Source: Saccharomyces uvarum
Taxonomy: Eukaryota; Ascomycota; Saccharomycetes; Saccharomycetales; Saccharomycetaceae
DNA length: 64,000 bases
NCBI GenBank assembly: GCA_947243795.1
Contig: OX365933.1
Coordinates: 1 to 64,000 of the forward strand
Direction of reading: 5' to 3'
Every line of letters begins with the position of its first letter. Positions within the stretch are counted from its first letter, which is position 1. A model generated the notes under the pieces. It did no database searches and was not told where the DNA came from. It saw only the letters and a program-made list of their open reading frames with translations. The translations under genes and the position numbers were made by a program. Below are positions 19,859 to 28,744 of the stretch, piece after piece.

Positions 19859-21727
19859 ATGCTTGGTGAAGAGGTAGAGAAAGTTGCTACCGACGAGGAA
19901 ATGGGCTCTTCCCCAAAAGAAGAAATTGGAGCTACATTCCTGGTACCCAAATTACTTATCAAAGAGCATGAACGGGTTATACTCAAACAGATTCTACAGA
20001 TTCTAAATCAAGATGAATTACTGCAGGCTCCTCTAGACCAATTCCCTTACAGAAAACTGGAGTTGCCAACATATACAGATCAATCAAAGACCAGAGACGC
20101 AACAAATACTTCTTATATAATGGAACAAAGGGATGTATATGGTGAGAAAAAGATACGATTGAATGGTGAACTGTTTGGTGGCAGACACTATTTGTTCAAC
20201 ATGTTTACATTTACAGCTAGTGGGAACATCCTTCTCACCCTTTTGCAAGATGTTATTAAAGTACTGTACCAGGATGATTTGAAACATGACGAAAATGAAT
20301 TTATTGAACAGCACAGTCAAGTTCTGGTAAAAGAGACTACAGAAAATCAAACTAATTTCTTAATTACGCATGGAATCCTCCCCAAAGGGTCTGTTGGCTC
20401 TTTCAAGTATATAACCGCCAAATCAGCCTTTGTCGAATTCGGTGCCTCCGTTATCGTTGGTGGCCAACGTATCGTTGATGATTATTGGGAAACGTTAGCC
20501 AAAAAGCAGAATTTATCGTCACACCAAAGAGTATTCAAATTGACCACAAAGTTAATCTCAAAAATATCACTTCTACGCCCCTCTTTTCAAAATAATAAAA
20601 TGAGTAACGTCAAAGAAATCGGCAAGAATGCTGACACAAGCGCAGGTACAATTTCAAACTATAAATTTGAGTCACCGTACCCAATCGTCACAGAACAACC
20701 GTTGGCAGAGGTCAGAGAAGCGTACATTGAAAACTTTGCCAAAGGTGAGCACATTTCGGCAATTGTTCCTGGGCAAAGTATCAGTGGAACATTAGAACTG
20801 AGTGCCCAATTTAGAGTACCGCGTTATCATAGCAAAAACTCATTTCAACAATCCTTACAAATGAAGGCAATGGATATACCAATTGGGAAACATGAAGAAC
20901 TACTAGAACAATATGAAACTCAAACGCCTGATGGATCTACATCAACCTCTCTACCCAACAATATCCCGTCTGTTAATCCTAGTAATAAACCCATCAAGCG
21001 AATGCTGAGTAGTATTCTTGATATTAACGTGTCATCATCAAAAAACAAGAAATCCGAGGAAAACGAAATGATAAAACCCATGAACAAAGGTTTGCTTAAA
21101 AACAATACGTCCCTGAATATAAATGGCTGGAAGTTTGAATCGTTGCCTTTAAAATCCACGGAACACTCAGGTAACCAGCAGTATTATAGAGGATTGCCAT
21201 TATACGAAAAATCTGCGCTGCTGGAAAGATTGAAACAGCTGACGCCGAACGAAATTAAAGAATTAGAGCACTTACACGACGCTGTTTTTGTTAATACAGG
21301 CTTACAAAATGTTAGAAAAGTTAGGACAAAGAAATGGAAAAAATATTGGCAGTATAAGGCAGGCATTCCAATTGGTTTAAAACGTTCCCAAGTGGATGAG
21401 TTCAAAGACCAATATTTGAAGGACGTATTGGAGCAGACGAGTGTCACTACAACATTTAACGAGGTGACGAATATGGATGAAACAATAACGACGAAAAGGA
21501 TACCAAACGCAAATTTCTTGGGGAACTGTAATGTGAAAGGGTTCAAGCCTCCATATATTTACCCTCGTCTGAACACGTCACCACAAAACAACCCTGAAAA
21601 CAGGGCAACTGTTAAACCAGAGGTTGATGTGTCAAGTAAAAATTCTACTTCAATGATGATGACGGCAATGGCGACCAAACCGGGTGCTTTCGCCAACCTT
21701 AACAATGGAATAGCTACGGACAGATAA
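19859..21727 (+). CDS. SWP82: Swp82, SWI/SNF chromatin-remodelling subunit (622 aa)
   Basis: Subunit of the SWI/SNF nucleosome remodeller, paralogous to Rsc7/Npl6 of RSC. The Rsc7/Swp82 domain is visible at about 93-200: VYGEKKIRLNGELFGGRHYL followed by FNMFTFTASGN. A later conserved part contains RGLPLYEKSALLERLKQLTP. Length is close to the 623 aa of S. cerevisiae. The first ATG in the frame is used. Its neighbours ALR2 (divergent) and EMP47 (convergent, 175 bp away) match the S. cerevisiae order. Confidence 0.95.
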   Translation: MLGEEVEKVATDEEMGSSPKEEIGATFLVPKLLIKEHERVILKQILQILNQDELLQAPLDQFPYRKLELPTYTDQSKTRDATNTSYIMEQRDVYGEKKIRLNGELFGGRHYLFNMFTFTASGNILLTLLQDVIKVLYQDDLKHDENEFIEQHSQVLVKETTENQTNFLITHGILPKGSVGSFKYITAKSAFVEFGASVIVGGQRIVDDYWETLAKKQNLSSHQRVFKLTTKLISKISLLRPSFQNNKMSNVKEIGKNADTSAGTISNYKFESPYPIVTEQPLAEVREAYIENFAKGEHISAIVPGQSISGTLELSAQFRVPRYHSKNSFQQSLQMKAMDIPIGKHEELLEQYETQTPDGSTSTSLPNNIPSVNPSNKPIKRMLSSILDINVSSSKNKKSEENEMIKPMNKGLLKNNTSLNINGWKFESLPLKSTEHSGNQQYYRGLPLYEKSALLERLKQLTPNEIKELEHLHDAVFVNTGLQNVRKVRTKKWKKYWQYKAGIPIGLKRSQVDEFKDQYLKDVLEQTSVTTTFNEVTNMDETITTKRIPNANFLGNCNVKGFKPPYIYPRLNTSPQNNPENRATVKPEVDVSSKNSTSMMMTAMATKPGAFANLNNGIATDR

Positions 21728-21902
21728 GGGAATGAACAGATACACTATATGGAAAATGCCTCTCAATCGGTTAGCGGATATTTTCAAGGGGATAATGTAA
21801 ACTATTGTTCGTTATTTTATATACGTATATGTATTTCTTTATGTATATACATATATAAGGAATGCATGTGCACAATTAGTTTTAGTAAACAACTGCCAAA
21901 AA

Positions 21903-23237
21903 TCATAATAGTTTGGTCTTGATAATCTCTTGTCTAATTTTAAATGTATAGTATGCCATAATTAGCATAATGAAAATCAATGGTAGTAGCCAAATCATCA
22001 ATTTTCTAGCAATTTCGTCCACTTGAGGACCATCTCCATGGCGTTTTGCAGTTTCTCTATATTTTTCTTGTTCTACCACTAGTTTTTCCAACTTTTGGTT
22101 TAAAGATAAGAAATCTTTGTACTCTTCTTTATCTTCAGCAATGACGTCCTTAGTGGAACCTCCATTTTCGTTATCAGTGGACTGCTTTGTGGAACGTTGG
22201 TTGGTTAAAGAAGTCATGAATGATAGCAATTCTTGTTGTACTTTAATGACATCGTTCAACTTTACATCCAAAGCGTTGATATCGTTGCCGAGGATTTTAC
22301 CTTCGACTCTGTCCAATTTCTTATACAGTTCATAGTTTGAGATTTTGTCCTTATCAGCATCGAAAGCTGTCTTTTCGATCAGTTTTTCTTTGCCTGTCTT
22401 TTGATCGATAACTTTCGTGATCATCTTTGGCTGACCCATTGCTTTAACGTTAGGAATCAAAGAATCTTCAATAACACCATCAAACAATTGCATTTTGAAA
22501 ATTTCAAATGATTCTGAATTCTTATTCACTCCCCCGTTTACAGCACTTACACCGATACGGTAAGACCCAGTAGGAAAGCGAATTTTCCTGGTTTGGAAAC
22601 AGATTCTATTATCCGCTTGCACTTTCAATAGGTTATTATCGTTAATATCATAAGTGATTCTAATCGTGGAAGGAACAGAAGAGTCCTGGTAGCCCATCAA
22701 ACAAGAAGCAAAACTCCCATCATAAATATTCGCATTCTCCACGGTTTTTTGGCCATCACTTAGTTGACCACGAAGAGTGGGACCCAAGGGACCGTTATTA
22801 TCGACCAGTAATTGTAGACCATCGTACTTGGCCGGACCATTGTATAGTTGCTTATCACTTGGTACACCAGAGTCTTGAACAAACCAAAACGATATACCAC
22901 CATCAGTCTTACCAGAATAGCCGACGCTTCTAAAAGTCCACTCCAAAGTAAAAGAATCTTTCAAATTAAACCCTTGTTTCAACCAAAGCGAACCCTTGGT
23001 GTTTTGGCCGGAAGTTAATACGAATCTTCCCTCTTCCAAACTAGCTTGCTCGCCAGCCTTCCAGTTACCAGGCACTTTACGTAGGTTAATCAGGTCAGGA
23101 AGCGAGTAATCCGAGTTCAACTTGGATGCATCTGAATTGTCTGCCAACGGGTGAGATTCAGACAAACCTGCCCACATCGCAAGCGCGGTGAAAAGAGCCA
23201 GCAGCACTGTATTTCTAGTAATCATCATTGTAATCAT
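21903..23237 (-). CDS. EMP47: Emp47, L-type lectin cargo receptor of the early secretory pathway (444 aa)
   Basis: Type I membrane protein that cycles between ER and Golgi and helps export glycoproteins, with paralogue Emp46. Seen: an N-terminal signal peptide (about 1-28), the L-type lectin domain (about 45-265; GGISFWFVQDSG, YDGLQLLVDNNGPLG), a coiled-coil stalk (about 285-400), a membrane helix (about 413-434) and a cytosolic tail ending KTKLL, a dilysine-type KxKxx ER-return signal. Several ATGs are clustered at the start (MITMMI); the first was kept, but the third or fourth is equally possible. Divergent from RGD2. Confidence 0.95.
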   Translation of the reverse strand: MITMMITRNTVLLALFTALAMWAGLSESHPLADNSDASKLNSDYSLPDLINLRKVPGNWKAGEQASLEEGRFVLTSGQNTKGSLWLKQGFNLKDSFTLEWTFRSVGYSGKTDGGISFWFVQDSGVPSDKQLYNGPAKYDGLQLLVDNNGPLGPTLRGQLSDGQKTVENANIYDGSFASCLMGYQDSSVPSTIRITYDINDNNLLKVQADNRICFQTRKIRFPTGSYRIGVSAVNGGVNKNSESFEIFKMQLFDGVIEDSLIPNVKAMGQPKMITKVIDQKTGKEKLIEKTAFDADKDKISNYELYKKLDRVEGKILGNDINALDVKLNDVIKVQQELLSFMTSLTNQRSTKQSTDNENGGSTKDVIAEDKEEYKDFLSLNQKLEKLVVEQEKYRETAKRHGDGPQVDEIARKLMIWLLPLIFIMLIMAYYTFKIRQEIIKTKLL

Positions 23238-23478
23238 CGCAATGTGGATTTGCTGGGGCCAACTGTCTGTAAATTTGTCGATTGTAGCTTGAAATCAGTC
23301 CCAATTAAGACCTTTTCATTAAAAGATCAAAACATTTCCGAAAACACTAGAAAATCACGCCTCGTCGAGAATGACGTCACGTCATAATACATGACAATAA
23401 TGTATAAAATTGTGGGTATTATGAAACAATGGTATGATAAGTTGTATTGTAGTCGGTATCGTACACCAGCAAGCGGGT
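23238..23478. promoter_or_regulatory. EMP47/RGD2 divergent promoter with a CRE-like TGACGTCA
   Basis: A perfect CRE octamer, TGACGTCA (23372-23379), overlaps a further ACGTCAT half site. Such sequences bind yeast ATF/CREB-type factors (Sko1, Aca1, Cst6), and GACGTG-like cores resemble weaker Hac1 targets. A TATA-like TGTATAAAAT (23401-23410) lies 69-78 bp before the RGD2 ATG. Which gene the CRE serves cannot be told. Confidence 0.45.
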
Positions 23479-25617
23479 ATGCTATCGTTTTGTGATTATT
23501 TCTGGTCTGAGGACCTTGCCTCTGGCCTGGAGGTGCTATTTGACCGGTTGTACCATGGTTGTGAGCAATGCGACTTGTTCATTCAGTTATTTGCGTCAAG
23601 AATGCAGTTTGAAGTCAGTCATGGAAGACAATTGTTTGGAATAGAAGCCGGTATGAATAATTTGAAGGTAGTGCAGGAAGATGAGCAGGAAACTGTGACC
23701 GTGGCCAGGGCTCTGAGAGGAATTCTGCAAGAAATGTCGCAAGAAGGCACCCATCACTTGACAATAGCATCGAACATCGAAAGTTTGGTATTGCAACCAT
23801 TTAGTAAGTGGTGCGTGGAACATAGGGAAAGGATCCAGTACTCTGAAAAGACACTGTTGACCAACGTCAACAATTTCAGGAAGTCCAAGAAATACGTTAG
23901 CAAACTGGAGAAAGAATACTTCAATAAATGCAGGCAACTAGAAGAATTTAAAAGGAATAATTTCAACGACAATGAGCTAGCCAATGCCATGAAATCATTG
24001 ACAGTACAACAAAAATACGAAGAGGATCTAGCTAGGGAAAAAGATCATCGGTTTTTCAATCAAATAGCAGGAATAGATTTTGATTACAAGACGATGAAAG
24101 AGACTCTTCAACTGTTGTTAACACAACTTCCCAAATCTGATTACAAACTACCCCTGATAAGCTATTCTTTGAGTAACACTAATAACGGGGGAGAAATAAC
24201 CAAATTTCTCTTGGACCACATGTCATTAAAGGATACTGACCAAGCTGAAACATTTGGCCAAGATTTGTTGAGTTTGGGCTTTTTAAAATATTGCAACGGT
24301 GTTGGTACAACATTTGTCAATTCCAAGAAATTCCAATATCAGTGGAAGAACACCGCATACTTGTTTGCCAATGTGCCAATGCCCGGCTCAGAGGATACCG
24401 TCACTGGTGAATCTTTGATATCCAGGTTTAACAACTGGGATGGTTCATCAGCAAAGGAAATCATTCAATCTAAGATCGGTAATGATCAACGGTCAATCCA
24501 GGCTCCTCATATCTCGGATAGTGAGAGAATGCTCTTCAAAATGATGGATGGACTTAAAGCGTCAGATACGAAGTATTATCAAGAATGTTTTAAGATGGAT
24601 GCTTTGAGATGCTCCATAGAGGAGTTACTGATCGATCACTTATCTTTTATGGAAAAGTGTGAAACTGATAGATTGAATGCCATCAAGAAAGCCACGTTGG
24701 ACTTTTGTTCCACTTTAGGCAATAAAATTTCTTCGTTGAAACTGTGTGTCGATAAAATGCTCACGTTGGAAAATGATATCGATCCCACGGCAGACCTTTT
24801 GCAACTTTTGACCAAATACAAGACGGGAAGTTTCCAGCCTCAAGCCATTGTCTATAATAATTATTACAATCCAGGTTTATTTCAGAACTTTGGTGTTGAT
24901 TTAGAGACTCGTTGTAGGTTGGATAAAAAAATTGTCCCACTAATAATTTCTTCAATTTTTTCATATATGGACAAGATATACCCTGATTTGCCGAACGACA
25001 AAGTAAGAACTTCCATTTGGACCGATTCAGTGAAACTAAGTCTGACACATCAACTTCGAAATTTATTGAACAAGCAACAATTCCATAACGAAGGCGAAAT
25101 CTTTGATATAATGTCTGAATCGAAGTTGGGACCAAGCACTGTTGCCAGTGTTGTCAAAATTTATTTATTGGAATTACCAGATCCATTGATTCCTAATGAT
25201 GTATCGGACATTCTTCGGGTGCTTTACCTTGACTATCCGCCTTTAGTCAAACCTGCAGATGACAATTCAGATACCCCTTCTAAGGGCCAACAAAATGACG
25301 AAAATGAGGAAGACTCTGATACCAAGAGAATAAGAGGTCTTTATACAACATTGTCTTCCTTAAGCAAACCCCATATAGCAACACTAGACGCGATAACCAC
25401 CCATTTTTACAGATTGATTAAGATCTTGAAAATGGGCCAAGATGGCAATGAAGTGGCTGATGAATTCACCATTTCTATTTCACAAGAGTTTGCCAACTGC
25501 ATTATTCAATCAAAGATTACGGATGATAACGAAGTTGGCTTCAAAATCTTCTACGACCTGTTGACGCATAAGAAACAAATTTTCCACGAATTAAAAAGAC
25601 AAAATTCAAGAAATTAG
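23479..25617 (+). CDS. RGD2: Rgd2, Rho GTPase-activating protein (712 aa)
   Basis: Stimulates GTP hydrolysis by Cdc42 and Rho5 at the cell cortex. Domain order: N-terminal FCH/F-BAR region (about 1-230; LSFCDYFWSEDLASGLEVLF), a DEP-like domain (about 235-330; LLDHMSLKDTDQAETFGQDL) and a RhoGAP domain (about 470-700; KIYLLELPDPLIPNDV). The frame is open 15 codons further up, to an ATG at 23434. The ATG at 23479 was chosen because it begins the conserved MLSFCDYFW and gives about the family length (714 aa in S. cerevisiae). Confidence 0.94.
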   Translation: MLSFCDYFWSEDLASGLEVLFDRLYHGCEQCDLFIQLFASRMQFEVSHGRQLFGIEAGMNNLKVVQEDEQETVTVARALRGILQEMSQEGTHHLTIASNIESLVLQPFSKWCVEHRERIQYSEKTLLTNVNNFRKSKKYVSKLEKEYFNKCRQLEEFKRNNFNDNELANAMKSLTVQQKYEEDLAREKDHRFFNQIAGIDFDYKTMKETLQLLLTQLPKSDYKLPLISYSLSNTNNGGEITKFLLDHMSLKDTDQAETFGQDLLSLGFLKYCNGVGTTFVNSKKFQYQWKNTAYLFANVPMPGSEDTVTGESLISRFNNWDGSSAKEIIQSKIGNDQRSIQAPHISDSERMLFKMMDGLKASDTKYYQECFKMDALRCSIEELLIDHLSFMEKCETDRLNAIKKATLDFCSTLGNKISSLKLCVDKMLTLENDIDPTADLLQLLTKYKTGSFQPQAIVYNNYYNPGLFQNFGVDLETRCRLDKKIVPLIISSIFSYMDKIYPDLPNDKVRTSIWTDSVKLSLTHQLRNLLNKQQFHNEGEIFDIMSESKLGPSTVASVVKIYLLELPDPLIPNDVSDILRVLYLDYPPLVKPADDNSDTPSKGQQNDENEEDSDTKRIRGLYTTLSSLSKPHIATLDAITTHFYRLIKILKMGQDGNEVADEFTISISQEFANCIIQSKITDDNEVGFKIFYDLLTHKKQIFHELKRQNSRN

Positions 25618-25839
25618 ACACTCAAGATATAGATTAGTATAAAATTTTATATAGAATGAGAACTGTTTACCATTCATCTGTACCATGGTTAATGATTTTC
25701 GACCTTTTTTCCACTGGAAATGCAATTTTCTATACATTATAACTATGGAAACACCCAAAAAAAAAGGAAGTACGAAAAAATGAGTAATAAAGATCTGTCA
25801 AAGAGAGCAAAAAGTAGAGCAAAGTAGAATTGAATAAAA

Positions 25840-26463
25840 ATGCTCAAACGTATTGTTGGAATGCCTACAAGGCGTGTTTTCCATAGAAGTGCGTTGTTAT
25901 TGAACAATGATTTTGAAACTGTTCATATTCCAAACACCAATCGCTTCAAAGATTTACTAATTGCAAAAGGTAAATTCCAAGAGGATCAAGCAACAACGAT
26001 AGTGGAAATAATGACAGAAGCTATCCGGGGCGGGGTGTATCACGTTTCACAAGATCTGGCTAAGAGAGAAAAATTGACTCAACTCAGTTACCAACAGCGT
26101 GTCGATTTCGCAAAGTTGAGAGATCAGCTACTAAGTGCTGATAGAAGTGAATTCCATAACATTCAAAACGAATACGAGAGTGTGAAAAATGATCTGGAGA
26201 AGTTGAGAAATAAATTACGAGAAGAAATTACGAAGACTAATGCAGGCTTCAAGCTAGACCTGTCTTTGGAAAAAGGTAGAATTAGGGAAGAAAGTAGTCA
26301 TCATGACTTGAAAATAAAGGAAATCGATACGAAAATCGAGCAAGAAGTGACCAACATGAAAATGCAAATTGATTCTGTAAAGACTCAAGTCATGCAATGG
26401 TTGATAGGTGTCTGTACGGGTACGTTTGCACTCGTATTAGCATACATGAGACTATTAACGTAG
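25840..26463 (+). CDS. FMP32: Fmp32, mitochondrial coiled-coil inner-membrane protein (207 aa)
   Basis: A DUF1640 protein (CCDC90/MCUR1-like family) of mitochondria, linked in yeast to cytochrome c oxidase assembly. The N terminus is basic (MLKRIVGMPTRRVFHRS), as in a mitochondrial presequence. A heptad-rich coiled coil spans about 85-185 and a single C-terminal membrane segment lies at about 187-203. Length equals that of S. cerevisiae. Confidence 0.93.
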   Translation: MLKRIVGMPTRRVFHRSALLLNNDFETVHIPNTNRFKDLLIAKGKFQEDQATTIVEIMTEAIRGGVYHVSQDLAKREKLTQLSYQQRVDFAKLRDQLLSADRSEFHNIQNEYESVKNDLEKLRNKLREEITKTNAGFKLDLSLEKGRIREESSHHDLKIKEIDTKIEQEVTNMKMQIDSVKTQVMQWLIGVCTGTFALVLAYMRLLT

Positions 26464-26650
26464 TAGTGATAGGCGGGAAAAAAGGTCAGAATCAAAACTC
26501 GAGAACGGTGTTTATATTTTGTAGAAACACATTTCAGTAAAAGTACACATTCAATAACGTAGTGAGAGTATATTTATTTTATATATAGGGGCGGATAAAG
26601 AAACAACAACAAATAACAAAGCATAATCATTTAACATCATAGAGCAGATA

Positions 26651-27415
26651 TTATAAGTCGAATATTTCAGTCAAAATTCTGACGGTATCATCTGGAGATT
26701 GAACTGAGTGTCCAATGGTTCTTTCGTCAGCAAAGATTTCGTAATCATTACCACCGACCATGGTCTTGTCACCAAAGAAATGTATTTCTTTGAAACCGTC
26801 CTTAGCAACGTGTTGCAAACAGTAGGTCTTATCCCAACCAGCTGGGAAGACATCAAAGGAGATTTGGCCACCAATGGAGAAAGTCAAACCGTAGTCTGGG
26901 AACTCCTTTTTCAAAGCTTCAACGAACTTAGCTCTAATTTGGTGTACTTTGTCGTACCTTTCGAATTCGTTTCTTTCTTCGGTGGAAGCGTTTCTACCGA
27001 TTGGAGAAATGTTGATCATACCATTTCTAAATTCCAAGAAAGTACCTCTTCTCTTTGGCAAGTCAATTTCAGACAAGTATCTCAAAACGAACACAGCCAA
27101 TTTGTTGTATTTTTCTTCACCGAGCCAGTTGATGAAAGATTGGGAAGCGAGTTCCTTACCCAATCTATAGGCGGTTAAACCATTTTCAGAGAAAGAGTAG
27201 TCGAAGTCGCTCAAGACGTTTGGACCCAATTGTTCCAATTGCTTGCTCAAATCGGAACCACCGACAAACCCGATGCAGCACTTATTTCTCAACTTGATCA
27301 AAGTGTTTCTAACTTCATCGGAAACGGTTAATCTGGCTGGGGTCAAAGTACCATCAACATCGAATAGAACCAAAGTCTCTGGTTTTTCCTTGTAAGCGAA
27401 TTCAGCGATACTCAT
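26651..27415 (-). CDS. SEC53: Sec53, phosphomannomutase (254 aa)
   Basis: Cytosolic enzyme converting mannose-6-phosphate to mannose-1-phosphate for GDP-mannose, dolichol-linked glycans and GPI anchors; essential. HAD-superfamily motif [11 protein letters not shown] is seen with catalytic D19 and D21. Motifs [16 protein letters not shown] and [16 protein letters not shown] complete the active site. Length is the same as in S. cerevisiae (254) and as eukaryotic PMM2. Codon use is strongly biased (many AAC, AAG, TTG), as expected for a highly expressed gene. Confidence 0.97.
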   Translation of the reverse strand: MSIAEFAYKEKPETLVLFDVDGTLTPARLTVSDEVRNTLIKLRNKCCIGFVGGSDLSKQLEQLGPNVLSDFDYSFSENGLTAYRLGKELASQSFINWLGEEKYNKLAVFVLRYLSEIDLPKRRGTFLEFRNGMINISPIGRNASTEERNEFERYDKVHQIRAKFVEALKKEFPDYGLTFSIGGQISFDVFPAGWDKTYCLQHVAKDGFKEIHFFGDKTMVGGNDYEIFADERTIGHSVQSPDDTVRILTEIFDL

Positions 27416-27676
27416 TTTTGTACGTTTAATTAGTGGGTGTAGGTAAGAAGGAGAAAGAAGTAGTAAAGGAAGTTAGTAATTTCTTTTTCGTCAAAGAACT
27501 TTATGCTTTGCCAAACAAAAATAAACAATAAATGGGAAGAATGAAAAGAACACGTAAAAAAACGATACTTTTTAATATATTCCAATATTTTTTTTTCATC
27601 AACGACAAAAAGAATGTATTAGATATTTTTCGTGTTCCGTGACGAGTATACCGATAAACGCCAAAAGTTCGTTTTA

Positions 27677-28585
27677 TTATTTATTTTGGCCAAAATCGAC
27701 GTGTCCTGTGGATTCAGCGTGCTTGGCAACTTCTCTCTCGCCCACGAAGGTCATCTGGCATGTGTTGCACTTGATCTGAGCCTTGTGAGTGTTGAAGGAG
27801 TAGCCGGTTTGCTTCAGGTTAGAGGCTAGTTGCAAAGCAGCCGTTAAAACATCGTCTGATTCAGGCTGATTTTTCTTGTCAAAAACGGTTTTGAACTTGT
27901 TCTTGGTCAAGGAGTCGTAATGGATACCGTTGAACAGGACCAGGATGTAGTTGTCGAACTTGTCCTCGTTGAACTTTTCAATCTTGACAGCATCAATGTC
28001 CACCACGTAAATGGCCACTGCGAGTGTATCAGATATGATGCCGATCTCGATGGCCCCGCCCCAGGACTCCATTTTCAATATCCATTGGGCGTACTCTCGG
28101 TTGGGTTTGTCCAAAATGGCGTCGCTGAATTTGACTGGGTCGCTAAGAACTTCCTTGGAGACCATCTCTCTTAGGGCACGGACGTTATCTTGTTTGAAGA
28201 TACAGTAGGCAATAGCGTGGAAGAGGCACGAGTTGTCATCGGGAACAGGATGGACTGATAGAACGTTCTCTCCACTGCCACCAATAGACATTTCTGTGCT
28301 TTTCAGAACTCTCTTTGGTTTTGGTTTTGGTGGCGACGTGCTAAAACTGTCATTACTTTGAGAAGTTTCCAGCGTGATCCTTTCACCGGAGTTGATGCCA
28401 AGCTCATCTAGCTGGGTTTGCCTTAAATCAGCATCGTCCTCTTGCAGGTTGATGCGTTGCGGGGGGTATCCAAACCTTAACGTCTTAACGTCTATACCGA
28501 CATGCTCAATCAGATCGTTGACTGTGGCGTCCTGCTTCAGGGTGATGACCTGGTTGATGCCTGGACCAGTGACTCTTAACTTCAT
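27677..28585 (-). CDS. OTU1: Otu1, deubiquitinating enzyme of the Cdc48 complex (302 aa)
   Basis: OTU-family cysteine protease that trims ubiquitin from Cdc48-Ufd1-Npl4 substrates. An N-terminal UBX-like domain (1-80; GYPPQRINL loop) is followed by the OTU domain with DDNSCLFHAIAY (catalytic Cys120) and a matching C-terminal His (FNGIHYD). A C2H2 zinc finger (CNTCQMTF with HAESTGH) ends the protein. The ATG at 28585 (MKLRVTGPG) was chosen because it fits the 301-aa S. cerevisiae protein. The frame is also open 39 codons upstream to an ATG at 28702. Confidence 0.95.
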   Translation of the reverse strand: MKLRVTGPGINQVITLKQDATVNDLIEHVGIDVKTLRFGYPPQRINLQEDDADLRQTQLDELGINSGERITLETSQSNDSFSTSPPKPKPKRVLKSTEMSIGGSGENVLSVHPVPDDNSCLFHAIAYCIFKQDNVRALREMVSKEVLSDPVKFSDAILDKPNREYAQWILKMESWGGAIEIGIISDTLAVAIYVVDIDAVKIEKFNEDKFDNYILVLFNGIHYDSLTKNKFKTVFDKKNQPESDDVLTAALQLASNLKQTGYSFNTHKAQIKCNTCQMTFVGEREVAKHAESTGHVDFGQNK

Positions 28586-28744
28586 CTCGAAAGCTTCTCC
28601 TGTTGTGTGTTTTTTCTCGATGTCGTCTCTCTTGGTGGAGTTGCCATTTGCCACTGAAATCGGCTTGTTTCGCCCTTTATAGTTAGTTACTACCATTGCC
28701 ATATACAGAAATAATATATATTGGTATGTAAAAGATAGACATCG

